Origin: UBA5069 sp964560495
GTDB taxonomy: Bacteria; Chloroflexota; Anaerolineae; Caldilineales; Caldilineaceae
Length of the DNA: 64,000 nucleotides
Direction of reading: 5' to 3'
NCBI GenBank assembly: GCA_964560495.1
Contig: CAZLMM010000013.1
Coordinates: 43,840 to 107,839, forward strand
Each line of letters starts with the position of its first letter. Position 1 is the first letter of the stretch. A program made the translations under genes and the position numbers. Positions 24,000 through 32,313 of the stretch are shown here, piece after piece. A model generated the notes under the pieces. That model was not told the DNA's origin and ran no database searches. It was given only the letters and a program-made list of their open reading frames with translations.

Positions 24000-25433
24000 A
24001 TGAGCAATCACATCTACGAATATGATCTCATCGTGGTCGGTTCAGGGCCTGGGGGCTATGTGGCTGCCATTCGCGCAGCGCAGCTTGGCCTAAAGACGGC
24101 TATTGTGGAGCGGGAGAATCTGGGGGGCGTATGTCTCAACTGGGGCTGCATTCCCACCAAAGCCCTTATCCACAACGCGTCCATCGTCGAGACGCTCCAC
24201 AGCGCCGCCGAATACGGCATCAGCTTCGACAACCTCAAGGTGGATTTTGGGGCAGCGGTCAAGCGCAGTCGCGGCATCGTCGATCGCCAGACCAAAGGCG
24301 TTGCCTTTTTGATGAAAAAGAACAAGATCGATGTCATTGAGGGACATGGCGTCTTTAGCGACGGTCACACCCTCAAAGTGACTGCGTCGGAGTTCAAGCC
24401 AGCCGTCAGCGAGCGATCTGTGACCGCCGCTCATTTCATCATCGCAGCCGGCGCGCGCGCCCGCAGCCTCCCCGGTGTGGAGATCGACGGCCAGCGCGTG
24501 ATCCAATACCGTGACGCCGTCGTGATGGCCGAAATCCCCAAGAAGATGATTGTGGTCGGCTCCGGGGCCATCGGCATGGAATTCTCCTATGTCTACAACG
24601 CCTATGGCTGCGAGGTGACCATCATTGAGATGCTGGATCAACTACTGCCCTTGGAGGACAGCGATGTGGCCGCCGAAGTGGAAAAGGCTTTCAAAAAGGC
24701 GGGCATGAAGACCATGACCAGCACGCGCACCGAAAGGGTGGAAGTGAGCGAGGCCGGTGTGACCGTCACCGTGCGCAATCTCAAGACCGACGCGACGGAG
24801 ACACTGACCGCCGACAAAGTGCTCATGGCGATTGGCATACGCGCCAATACGGACTGGGTGGGGCTTGAGGCCGCCGGCGTCAAGCTCGACCAGCGCGGCT
24901 TCATCGAGATCGACGAACGCATGCGCACCAATGTGGCCCACATCTACGCCATCGGCGACTGCACAGGCAAGCTGGCGCTGGCCCATGTGGCCAGCGCACA
25001 GGGCATCGTCGCTGCGGAAACCATCGCCGGCGCGGAAACGTTGCCCATCAAGGCTGATCGCTACCAATTCATGCCGCGCTGCACCTATTGCCATCCCCAG
25101 GTCGCCAGCCTGGGCATGACGGAGGCGCAGGCCAAAGCGGCTGGATACGAGATCAAAGTGGGCAAATTCCCCTTCCTACCCAACGGCAAGGCCCAGGCGC
25201 TCAACGAAAAGGTGGGGTTCATCAAGATCATCGCGGACGCCAAATATGGTGAGATTTTGGGCGCGCACCTGGTCGGTCCAGAAGTGACCGAGCTGTTGCC
25301 CGAGCTGAGCCTGGCCCAGTTCATGGAGATTACGCCAGCGGAGATTGCGCGCACTGTGCATGCGCACCCCACGCTCAGCGAGGTGATCATGGAGGCGGCG
25401 CACGCAATCGAAGGTCATGCCATCCACATGTAG
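24000..25433 (+). CDS. lpdA: Dihydrolipoyl dehydrogenase (E3)
   Basis: This 477-residue FAD-dependent disulfide oxidoreductase has the FAD loop IVVGSGPGGYVAAIRAAQLG, the redox disulfide GGVCLNWGCIPTKAL (C45/C50), the NAD loop IVVGSGAIGMEFSYVYNAYG, the second FAD motif IYAIGDCTGKLALAHVA, and the C-terminal dimer interface HAHPTLSEVIMEAAHA with the catalytic His-Glu pair. It reoxidises dihydrolipoamide on E2 using NAD+. It lies right after the E2 gene and is very likely co-transcribed. There is also an extra insertion of charged residues around 215-245. Confidence 0.96.
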   Translation: MSNHIYEYDLIVVGSGPGGYVAAIRAAQLGLKTAIVERENLGGVCLNWGCIPTKALIHNASIVETLHSAAEYGISFDNLKVDFGAAVKRSRGIVDRQTKGVAFLMKKNKIDVIEGHGVFSDGHTLKVTASEFKPAVSERSVTAAHFIIAAGARARSLPGVEIDGQRVIQYRDAVVMAEIPKKMIVVGSGAIGMEFSYVYNAYGCEVTIIEMLDQLLPLEDSDVAAEVEKAFKKAGMKTMTSTRTERVEVSEAGVTVTVRNLKTDATETLTADKVLMAIGIRANTDWVGLEAAGVKLDQRGFIEIDERMRTNVAHIYAIGDCTGKLALAHVASAQGIVAAETIAGAETLPIKADRYQFMPRCTYCHPQVASLGMTEAQAKAAGYEIKVGKFPFLPNGKAQALNEKVGFIKIIADAKYGEILGAHLVGPEVTELLPELSLAQFMEITPAEIARTVHAHPTLSEVIMEAAHAIEGHAIHM

Positions 25434-25525
25434 AGGGGTACGTTACGGGTTGTTAGTAGCACGTCTGTACGTCTACCTTCACACCTATCGGATTTACGCC
25501 ATCTACCGCTGAGAAATAACGCGCA

Positions 25526-25972
25526 ATGTTCGACGGCGAGTCAGCAGAGATCGAGTTCCCGGTGCGTTTTGCCGAAACCGACGCCATGGGAGTTGTGCAT
25601 CACAGCAATTACCCCATCTGGTTCGAGGCAAGCCGCGTGGCGTGGATGGATGCAGTCGGTTTTCCGTACACCGAGTTTGCTGCTGGCGGCCATCATTTTG
25701 CTGTGACTGGTTTGAAGGTTCAGTTTCGTACAGCGGCGCGCTTTGGCGATGTCGTGCGGGTGAAGGCCACTCTCCAATCTGTGCGTAGCCGCCAGGTAGT
25801 CTTTGCCTATCGGGTGGAGAACACAGCCAATGGCGCATTGCTGGCGATGGGTGAGACGGAGCACATTTGCGTTGACTTGCAGGGGCGTATGGCAAAGATT
25901 CCTCAGCGGTTGCTGGACAGGTTGGGTGCAGTCGTCGAAGGTGCAGGGAGTTCAGTGGAGCTGCAACGATGA
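25526..25972 (+). CDS. Hotdog-fold acyl-CoA thioesterase (4HBT/YbgC type)
   Basis: A 148-residue single hotdog domain. The active-site signature FAETDAMGVVHHSNYPIWFE, with catalytic Asp and the HHSNY motif near residue 20, is characteristic of 4-hydroxybenzoyl-CoA thioesterase/YbgC proteins that cleave short- and medium-chain acyl-CoA thioesters. It overlaps the following MBL hydrolase by 4 bases (ATGA), which suggests coupled expression. The physiological substrate is unknown. Confidence 0.92.
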   Translation: MFDGESAEIEFPVRFAETDAMGVVHHSNYPIWFEASRVAWMDAVGFPYTEFAAGGHHFAVTGLKVQFRTAARFGDVVRVKATLQSVRSRQVVFAYRVENTANGALLAMGETEHICVDLQGRMAKIPQRLLDRLGAVVEGAGSSVELQR

Positions 25973-26892
25973 TCCATGTTGATCGGCACGGGCCAGTGAT
26001 CGCCATCCGCATGGCGCGGCGCTTTTTGGGCAAGCCACTCTCCTGGAGTGCTGCCTATTGGGTCGATGGTTTGCTCATCGACGCCGGGCCGGCCGCCACA
26101 AGCCGCGAGCTTCTGCGCGTCCTGGAGCAAGCGCCAGTTCATCAGATTGCCATTACCCACAGCCACGAGGATCACATTGGCGGCCTGGCTGCGCTGCACC
26201 AGGCATACCCTGATGCTCCCATCTATGCTGCGCCACGGGCCGTGCCAGCCATCGCCGACCCGGGAAAGCAAGAGATGCACCTGTACCGCCGTCTGATGTG
26301 GGGCGCGCCTCAGCCCGTGGAGGGCGTCATCCCCCTGGATGAGGTGGAGGATGAGATTCGCACGCCCGCCTATCGTTTTCGCGCCGTCGAGACGCCCGGT
26401 CACAGCCGCGACCATGTGGTCTACTTCGAACCGCGCCAACGATGGGTCTTTTCGGGAGATGTCTTTATGAGCGGCCACGATCGCACTTGGGCCAGCGAGT
26501 TTGATCTCTTCGGAGTGATTGCCAGCCTGCAAACTCTGGTGAGCCTGGAGCCAGAACGTCTCTTTTCAGGAAGTGGGCAGATGCGTCGCACGCCGACCCT
26601 CGACATCCAGGACAAGATCAACTACCTACGCCAGCTTACGAGGCAGGTGAGCGTGCTGACAGCCCAGGGCAAAAATCCGTTGGCCATCGCTCAGAAACTG
26701 TTTCCCGATGAAGCCTATTCAGGTTTCTGGACCCAAGGTCACTTCAGCGCAGTCAAACTCGTCGAAGCCTGCATCAGTTATAACACCATCTTCTCACCTG
26801 GCGATGAAACATCGACCAACCTGAGCGCGCCACCCAAGGCGCCGGGTTCGACGAAGCCGTCGCCCAAACGATCGACAGGCCAGGCGACGTGA
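25969..26892 (+). CDS. Metallo-beta-lactamase-fold hydrolase
   Basis: This 307-residue protein has the di-metal motif ITHSHEDHIGGLAAL (near 63), with Glu in place of the common Ala/Gly before the second Asp-His, the VETPGHSRDHVVYF His motif near residue 143, and WVFSGDVFMSGHD with the bridging Asp. The C-terminal helical domain (about 210-285) resembles LACTB2-like endoribonuclease/hydrolases and hydroxyacylglutathione hydrolases. The substrate cannot be inferred; coupling to a thioesterase suggests thioester hydrolysis or RNA/aldehyde detoxification, weakly. The final 30 residues are a Pro/Ser/Lys-rich tail. Confidence 0.87.
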   Translation: MIHVDRHGPVIAIRMARRFLGKPLSWSAAYWVDGLLIDAGPAATSRELLRVLEQAPVHQIAITHSHEDHIGGLAALHQAYPDAPIYAAPRAVPAIADPGKQEMHLYRRLMWGAPQPVEGVIPLDEVEDEIRTPAYRFRAVETPGHSRDHVVYFEPRQRWVFSGDVFMSGHDRTWASEFDLFGVIASLQTLVSLEPERLFSGSGQMRRTPTLDIQDKINYLRQLTRQVSVLTAQGKNPLAIAQKLFPDEAYSGFWTQGHFSAVKLVEACISYNTIFSPGDETSTNLSAPPKAPGSTKPSPKRSTGQAT

Positions 26893-26942
26893 CGCGTTGG
26901 CCACAGCCAACTACATACACCTGCCGTTTGAGGAATTTGACC

Positions 26943-28346
26943 ATGAATCCAGATCGCTTTTTCGACTCTGACCCTGCCCAGCGAGCGTTGGCCCGGCAAC
27001 TCTATCAGACCATTGCTGGCCTGCCGCTGATCTGTCCCCACGGCCATGTGGAGCCACGACTTTTCGCCAACCCCGACACTCGCTTCGCCGATCCAGCAGA
27101 GATGTTCGTCATCCCTGACCACTATGTCTTTCGCATGCTCTTTTCACAAGGCGTGAGTTTGGAGGAGCTGGGCATCCCCCGGCGGGACGGCGTTGCGGTG
27201 GAACATGACCCGCGCCGCATCTGGCAGCGGTTTGCCGATCATTTTCACCTCTTCCGCGGCACACCCACGGGCGTCTGGTTGCGCGATGAACTGGAAGGCG
27301 TCTTTGGCGTCACGGAGAAGCTGATGAGTCAGAACGCTCAGGCCATCTATGACCAGATTGCCGCCCAACTTGCCACGCCCGAATTTCGCCCACGCCGTCT
27401 GTACGAACGCTTCAACATCGAGGCGCTCTGCACCACCGACGCGGCGACCGATTCCCTGGCCCACCACCAGGCCATCCGCTCATCGGGCTGGGCCGGCCAT
27501 ATTCGCCCCACTTTTCGCCCGGACAGCGTCCTCAAGATGGATGCGCCGGGCTGGCTGGGCGAGGTCGAGAAGCTCGGCGATTTGACGGGCCGCGAGATCG
27601 ACAGCTATGAGACATTTGTGGCCGCGTTGGAAGCGCGCCGCGCGTTTTTCAAGGAGATGGGCGCCACGGCCACAGACCACGCGGTCTTCATGCCCCACAT
27701 CACCCGCTTCGAGAGCACGGAAGCCCTGCGTCACGGTTTCGTCAACGCGCTGCGAGGACGGGTGGATGCTGATTTCGCTGCGCGCTTTGAACTGCACATG
27801 CTGTGGGAAATGGCGCGCATGAGTCGTGAAGACGGCTTGGTCATGCAGCTCCACGTTGGCTCCTTGCGCGACCACAACCGCCTCATCTTTGATCACTTCG
27901 GCCCCAATATGGGCGGCGACATCCCCGTGCCCGTCAGTTTCACCGCGGCCCTGCAACCATTCCTGAATGAGTACGGCAATGACGCCAGCATGACCATCAT
28001 TCTCTTTACGCTGGATGAGACCACCTATGGGCGCGAGCTTGCGCCATTGGTCGGCCACTACCCGGCGTTGCGCCTGGGGCCGCCTTGGTGGTTTTTCGAT
28101 AGCTTGAATGGCATGCGCCGCTATTTCGACGCAGTGATCGAGACTGCGGGCGTCTATAACACTGCGGGCTTCAACGATGACACACGGGCGTTTCCCTCCA
28201 TTCCGGCGCGCCACGACACCTGGCGGCGGGCGGCAGCCAATTGGTTGGCCGGCTTGGCCGTCACAGGCGTCTGCGATGAAGAAGACGCGGCGGAAATGGC
28301 GCACAACATGGCCTATGATCTGGCCAAAGAGTGTTATCGATTGTGA
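26943..28346 (+). CDS. uxaC: Glucuronate isomerase
   Basis: The 467-residue protein matches UxaC, which interconverts D-glucuronate and D-fructuronate (and galacturonate/tagaturonate) at the head of hexuronate catabolism. Visible are the metal-binding LICPHGHVEPRLFANPDT near residue 30, TTDAATDSLAHH near 165, MQLHVGSLRDHNR near 300, and the C-terminal DDTRAFPSIPARHDTWRR. Length is close to the usual 470. ATG 26943 (GAGGAATTTGACC upstream) is preferred; a GTG at 26889 overlapping the previous stop would add 18 residues. No other uronate genes are adjacent. Confidence 0.95.
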   Translation: MNPDRFFDSDPAQRALARQLYQTIAGLPLICPHGHVEPRLFANPDTRFADPAEMFVIPDHYVFRMLFSQGVSLEELGIPRRDGVAVEHDPRRIWQRFADHFHLFRGTPTGVWLRDELEGVFGVTEKLMSQNAQAIYDQIAAQLATPEFRPRRLYERFNIEALCTTDAATDSLAHHQAIRSSGWAGHIRPTFRPDSVLKMDAPGWLGEVEKLGDLTGREIDSYETFVAALEARRAFFKEMGATATDHAVFMPHITRFESTEALRHGFVNALRGRVDADFAARFELHMLWEMARMSREDGLVMQLHVGSLRDHNRLIFDHFGPNMGGDIPVPVSFTAALQPFLNEYGNDASMTIILFTLDETTYGRELAPLVGHYPALRLGPPWWFFDSLNGMRRYFDAVIETAGVYNTAGFNDDTRAFPSIPARHDTWRRAAANWLAGLAVTGVCDEEDAAEMAHNMAYDLAKECYRL

Positions 28347-28359
28347 GAATAGGACAATC

Positions 28360-29349
28360 ATGAGAATACTTGTCACCGGGGGGGCGGGATTTATTGGCAG
28401 CCATCTGGCCAATCGCCTTCTGCAACTCGGTCACTTCGTGCGCGTTCTGGATGACTTGAGCAGCGGCGATCCCGCAGCGCTCAATCCAGGCATCCACGTG
28501 ACGCGCGGCGATGTGCGCGATATCCCCAAGTTATGGTCCCTATTGCAGGGCGTAGATGTGGTTTATCATCTGGCCGCGCGCGCCAGTGTGCCGGCCTCCG
28601 TCCTCTATCCGCGGGAGTACAACGATGTCAACGTGGGCGGCACAGTGGCGCTCCTGGAAGCCTGCCGCGATGTGAGCAGCGTTAGGCGCGTCATCCTGGC
28701 CAGCAGCGCCACGGTTTATGGCGATCAGAGCGATCAACCGGTCAACGAGCTCATGCTGCCGCGCCCGGCGGTCCCCTACGCAGTGAGTAAACTGGCAGCC
28801 GAGTATTACCTTTTCAATATCGGCCAACTGAGCGGCTTCGAGACTGTCGCGCTGCGCATCTTCAACGCCTACGGGCCTGGTCAGCACATCCCGCCCACCC
28901 ACGCTCCTGTAATCCCGCAAATGGTTCAGCAAGTCTTGGGCCGCGGCTCGGTGGTGATCAACGGCGACGGCAACCAGACGCGTGACTTCGTCTATATTGA
29001 GGATGTGGTGCAAGCCCTGGTGAGCGCAGCTCAGGCGAGCAGTGTGGACGGTCAGATCATCAACGTGGGCAGCGGCGAGGAGACCTCGATCAACGAGTTG
29101 GCGGCGCAAATTGCGGCCATCGTTGCCGTCAAGCCGCATATCCTTTACAACCGCGACGCCGCTGGCGGCATCGCTCGCCTGGTGGCTGATCTGGGCAAAG
29201 CGCGCCAGTTGCTCAAACTCCGCCCTGCCACACGCCTGGAAGCTGGACTGCGCAACCTGCTAGCCCAGGACCCGCGCTTTCGCCGGGGACGCCCCAGTAG
29301 CGAGAGCGCACCGCAGCAGGACGCCGTCTTGGCGTTGGAAGGGCGCTGA
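28360..29349 (+). CDS. NAD-dependent nucleotide-sugar epimerase/dehydratase
   Basis: This 329-residue extended short-chain dehydrogenase has the Rossmann motif ILVTGGAGFIGSHLANRLL (residues 3-21), VVYHLAARASVP near 66, catalytic Ser/Thr in ILASSATVYGD and YAVSKLAAEYY with the YxxxK pair near 148. NAYGPGQ and the C-terminal NVGSGEETSINELA fit UDP-glucose 4-epimerase or related enzymes. Its substrate could be UDP-glucose, UDP-glucuronate or another NDP-sugar. The frame extends upstream to 28177, but ATG 28360 starts exactly at the Rossmann strand. Confidence 0.92.
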   Translation: MRILVTGGAGFIGSHLANRLLQLGHFVRVLDDLSSGDPAALNPGIHVTRGDVRDIPKLWSLLQGVDVVYHLAARASVPASVLYPREYNDVNVGGTVALLEACRDVSSVRRVILASSATVYGDQSDQPVNELMLPRPAVPYAVSKLAAEYYLFNIGQLSGFETVALRIFNAYGPGQHIPPTHAPVIPQMVQQVLGRGSVVINGDGNQTRDFVYIEDVVQALVSAAQASSVDGQIINVGSGEETSINELAAQIAAIVAVKPHILYNRDAAGGIARLVADLGKARQLLKLRPATRLEAGLRNLLAQDPRFRRGRPSSESAPQQDAVLALEGR

Positions 29350-29352
29350 CCC

Positions 29353-30480
29353 GTGGTCGGTCTTTTTACACCGCTGCGATTGATTGCAGTTTTGGCGATT
29401 TTGCTGGCGGCGGCCGCGTGCGGTCGAGGCGCCGCGGCGCTGGATGTCTATTTGGCCCAGAACGAAGAGGAACTTCACCTGCCAGCCAGTGTGGATACCC
29501 GCCCGGTCGAGTTCGTCGTGGAGCCGGGCGCGCCGGCGCGGGTCATCGGGCAGAATCTGCTCAAGATGGGGTTGATCCGCGATGACCTGCTCTTCGAAGC
29601 CTACGTGCGAGTGAACGGCCTGACCGGCAGCCTGAAGGCGGGAACGTTCACCCTCAGCCCGCATATGACGATGGTGGAGATCGTCGACCGCCTGCGCAGC
29701 AGTCGCGCTGCCGGCCTGCTGGTGACGGTGCCCGAGGGCTGGCGGCTGGAACAGACCGCGGAATATCTGGCGACGGTGAATGCCTTTGGCGATTCCAGCG
29801 ATGGGGCGTCGCCCCAGAGCGAGCTTTACCGACAGATCGCTGCGACGGGGGACTTGAGCACGCTCGACGTCAGTAAATATCCTTTCCTGCAAGCGCGACC
29901 TGCTGGCGCCAGCCTGGAAGGATATCTCTTCCCCGACACCTATGAGCTGCCCAACGATCCTGCCGCCGCCGACTTAATCATCCGCCAGTTGGACACATTC
30001 GCGGCGCGGGTGATGCCGCTCGTCGAAGAAGCGCAATCATCGGGAAAGACGGATCTGGCGCTCCACGAGGTTCTCACCCTGGCCAGTATCGTGGAACGCG
30101 AAGCGGTTATCCCCGAAGAGCGTCCCACCATCGCCAGCGTCTATCTGAACCGCTTGGCGAACGGCGTCAAGTTGGACGCCGACCCGACCGTGCAATACGC
30201 CATTGGCTATCAGCAAGAGAACGGGCAGTGGTGGAAGACGCCGGTTACTCTGGAGGAGTACAGCGCGGTGGACAGCCCGTACAACACTTACCTCTATCCT
30301 GGCTTGCCGCCCGGCCCCATTGCCAGCCCTGGCCTGAGCAGTATTCAGGCGGTTCTAGATCCCGACGATCACGACTATCTCTTTTTTGTTGCGCTTCCCG
30401 ATGGCAGCGGTCAGCATGTCTTCGCCGCCACCTATGAGGAGCATCTGGCGAACGTGGCGCGCTATCTGCAAGGACGGTGA
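29353..30480 (+). CDS. mltG: MltG/YceG-like endolytic murein transglycosylase
   Basis: The 375-residue protein has an N-terminal hydrophobic anchor (about residues 5-23, ending LLAAAACG, a borderline lipobox), a LysM-like MltG N-domain (FVVEPGAPARVIGQNL... near 53), and the catalytic domain with LEGYLFPDTYELP, LTLASIVEREA (catalytic Glu E248), VYLNRLANGVKLDADPTVQYAIG and the end block YNTYLYPGLPPGPI. It cleaves nascent peptidoglycan glycan strands at the membrane and sets their length. GTG 29353 starts 3 bases after the epimerase stop. It ends convergently with an M23-like gene. Confidence 0.93.
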   Translation: MVGLFTPLRLIAVLAILLAAAACGRGAAALDVYLAQNEEELHLPASVDTRPVEFVVEPGAPARVIGQNLLKMGLIRDDLLFEAYVRVNGLTGSLKAGTFTLSPHMTMVEIVDRLRSSRAAGLLVTVPEGWRLEQTAEYLATVNAFGDSSDGASPQSELYRQIAATGDLSTLDVSKYPFLQARPAGASLEGYLFPDTYELPNDPAAADLIIRQLDTFAARVMPLVEEAQSSGKTDLALHEVLTLASIVEREAVIPEERPTIASVYLNRLANGVKLDADPTVQYAIGYQQENGQWWKTPVTLEEYSAVDSPYNTYLYPGLPPGPIASPGLSSIQAVLDPDDHDYLFFVALPDGSGQHVFAATYEEHLANVARYLQGR

Positions 30481-30528
30481 ACAACAGGCTCGAATCTCGG
30501 TTGGGGGCGCCGGGATATAGGCTGGACC

Positions 30529-31101
30529 TTATGGTCGTCTCATTCCGGGGCGTTCGGTCGCCATGGGATGAGCTGCGACTCCCCCATCGTCGGGGTCTAT
30601 CTCGTCGGGGCCAAGCCCCAGTGTGTCCATATAGGGAAGGGGGTCGCTGAACCCACCCCATCCGTCGAAGCGGTTGTACGGTTGGATACGAATGGCGAAG
30701 TGCAAGGGCGCGACAGGAAAAATCTGAGTAAAGGCGATGTGCGACGCGCGACTTACTATTTGCCCGGCGTCTACTGGTATTTCGCCCAGGAAAGCATAGA
30801 ACGATTCACCCCATCGATGTTCAATTTTGATGTATCGTTCAAAGCCGTTGCGCTCGAGGCTGATCTCAACCACACGTCCGGCGTCGACCGCCAGAACGCG
30901 CGCTCCTGGGGAAAGGGCAAAATCGACGCCGGGGTGTCCCTTGAGCATCACGCCGTTGTACTGCCATTGCCCATAAAATTCGGCGTGTTCGCCCCACCCC
31001 TGAACGATGACCACCTCCCCCTCGAAGGGCATGTGTAGATAGATGCCCTCTGGTTCATACAGTCCCGAAAGAAGTTTCTGCCCTGCAAATTTGAGCGACA
31101 C
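30529..31101 (-). CDS. Degenerate M23/LytM-like peptidase-domain protein
   Basis: About 190 residues from GTG 31101, which follows GGAGGCGCAA; a GTG at 31113 is an alternative. The core is LytM-like: MLKGHPGVDFALSPGARVLAVDAGRVVEI gives the first Zn motif HxxxD (H56, D60), then IKIEHRWG and a final LHFAIRI. Where active M23 enzymes have the HxH motif (YAHL), this has FYAFLGEI, so one Zn ligand is lost. It has no signal peptide, unlike most murein hydrolases. It is probably non-catalytic and may bind a glycan or an enzyme partner. Its convergent neighbour is mltG. Confidence 0.75.
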   Translation of the reverse strand: MSLKFAGQKLLSGLYEPEGIYLHMPFEGEVVIVQGWGEHAEFYGQWQYNGVMLKGHPGVDFALSPGARVLAVDAGRVVEISLERNGFERYIKIEHRWGESFYAFLGEIPVDAGQIVSRASHIAFTQIFPVAPLHFAIRIQPYNRFDGWGGFSDPLPYMDTLGLGPDEIDPDDGGVAAHPMATERPGMRRP

Positions 31102-31276
31102 TTGCGCCTCCACTCACGCGCCGCGCTGAAAATTAGACACAACCGCGCTCTCTGACTATACTTGCGATTTTGTACACCGTGCGCACAGCCGTTCTGAACT
31201 TCTGGTGCAGTATAGCTGTTTCGGATTGGCGGTGCAAAGCGTGGATCAGCGGAAAGATCGAGGAGAATGAGCATTT

Positions 31277-31609
31277 ATGCCAATTTATGAATTCGTCTGT
31301 CAGGAATGCGGTGTTCATTATGAGCAGATGCAATCCTTTTCTGCCACAACACTACCGCCATGTCCTGCATGCCACAGCCATCATGTAGCGCGCATGTTAG
31401 GCCGCCCAGCCATTCATTTCAAAGGCAGTGGCTGGTATATCACCGACAGTAAGAAATCGAGCAAAGAAAGCGCAACGGGCAGCGGAGACAGTTCCGAAAA
31501 AAGCGACAAGAATGGAAAGGTCGAAGGGGGCGCAAAAGCGGTGGAGACCCCTGTTGACAAGAGCGCCAAAGAATCGACTGCTACAAAAGCGCCAGCTCCA
31601 GAGGCGTGA
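31277..31609 (+). CDS. FmdB-family zinc-ribbon protein
   Basis: A 110-residue protein with the FmdB zinc ribbon at the N-terminus: MPIYEFVCQECGVHYEQ and PPCPACHSHHVARML supply four Cys (C8, C11, C29, C32), and the motif IHFKGSGWYITD ends the domain near residue 60. The rest is a Lys/Ser/Glu/Ala low-complexity tail. FmdB proteins are widespread small regulators of unproven role. A strong palindromic terminator follows. Confidence 0.9.
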   Translation: MPIYEFVCQECGVHYEQMQSFSATTLPPCPACHSHHVARMLGRPAIHFKGSGWYITDSKKSSKESATGSGDSSEKSDKNGKVEGGAKAVETPVDKSAKESTATKAPAPEA

Positions 31610-31651
31610 CTCGCGCAAATGGTGATGCAACCGTTGGTGTGTTGCTCACTC

Positions 31652-31675
31652 AACACCGCCGATATCGGCGGTGTT
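31652..31675. terminator. Palindromic terminator after the FmdB gene
   Basis: AACACCGCCGAT (31652-31663) is directly followed by its full complement ATCGGCGGTGTT (31664-31675), a 24-bp perfect palindrome, then TCTGTTTA. It should terminate the FmdB transcript; the tight loop could make it work in both directions. Confidence 0.6.
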
Positions 31676-31774
31676 TCTGTTTACTGGTTTGTTTTCAGAC
31701 TCTGTTGTACAATACCCGCAACAGCGAAGCAACTTATCAGCTTGATCAACAACTGACCCTATCAGGAGGCTTCA

Positions 31775-32239
31775 ATGACTGTTCCAAAACGGTTTGGTGT
31801 TCTGCGTTTCTTTGCAGGCTTGATCAAGGTCATTGCCTGGATCGTATTGATCATCTCTGCGCTGGTTGGCATCGTCGTCGCCCTCATCAGCATGGTGAAC
31901 ATCGGTGAGATTCTCGGCACAGAGCCAAATCAACTTCCCATCATCGGGGGAATCTTTGACGTGTTCGTTTCCCTGGGTGGGGGAATCATCTTGGGAATTC
32001 TCTCTATGGTCGGCGGCGTTTTATATTTCATCGTTCTTTATGCTGCGGGCGAGTTGATCTCAATGAATCTGGCTATCGAAGAAAACACCCGGTTGACGGC
32101 TGCGCTGTTGCTGCGCATGCACCAGGAGAGCCAACCAGAAGCGCGTTCTGCATCCAGCAGTTACGGGGGGGCAGGGGGATATGCTGCTGGTGGATACGCT
32201 CAGAGCTATGCCAGCGAACCCTTCGAGAGTGGCAGCTGA
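31775..32239 (+). CDS. Small two-helix membrane protein
   Basis: This 154-residue protein has a basic N-terminus, two strong membrane segments (about 17-42 and 60-90) with the conserved-looking loop NIGEILGTEPNQLP, then a helical AAGELISMNLAIEENTRLTAALLLRM region and a Gly/Tyr/Ser-rich tail. AGGAGG precedes ATG 31775. The layout resembles DUF4282-type proteins; the function is unknown. The gene is monocistronic, with hairpins on both sides. Confidence 0.7.
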   Translation: MTVPKRFGVLRFFAGLIKVIAWIVLIISALVGIVVALISMVNIGEILGTEPNQLPIIGGIFDVFVSLGGGIILGILSMVGGVLYFIVLYAAGELISMNLAIEENTRLTAALLLRMHQESQPEARSASSSYGGAGGYAAGGYAQSYASEPFESGS

Positions 32240-32264
32240 GGACTTATCAGAGGATGATTGACAC

Positions 32265-32297
32265 ATCTTCCAGGAAGTTCCCAACTTCCTGGAAGAT
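32265..32297. terminator. Perfect 15-bp hairpin terminator
   Basis: ATCTTCCAGGAAGTT (32265-32279), loop CCC, and AACTTCCTGGAAGAT (32283-32297) form a perfect 15-bp stem between two convergent genes. It likely terminates transcription from both sides. Confidence 0.65.
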
Positions 32298-32313
32298 TGT
32301 TCACTGATCGGCT

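Noticed and set aside
27480..28412. Minus-strand frame opposite uxaC
   Set aside because: Antisense of a well-conserved isomerase; no recognisable domains.
25526..30480. A dedicated uronate-utilisation cluster around uxaC
   Set aside because: Neighbours (thioesterase, MBL hydrolase, epimerase, mltG) include no uxaA, uxaB, kdgK or transporter, so no pathway cluster can be claimed.
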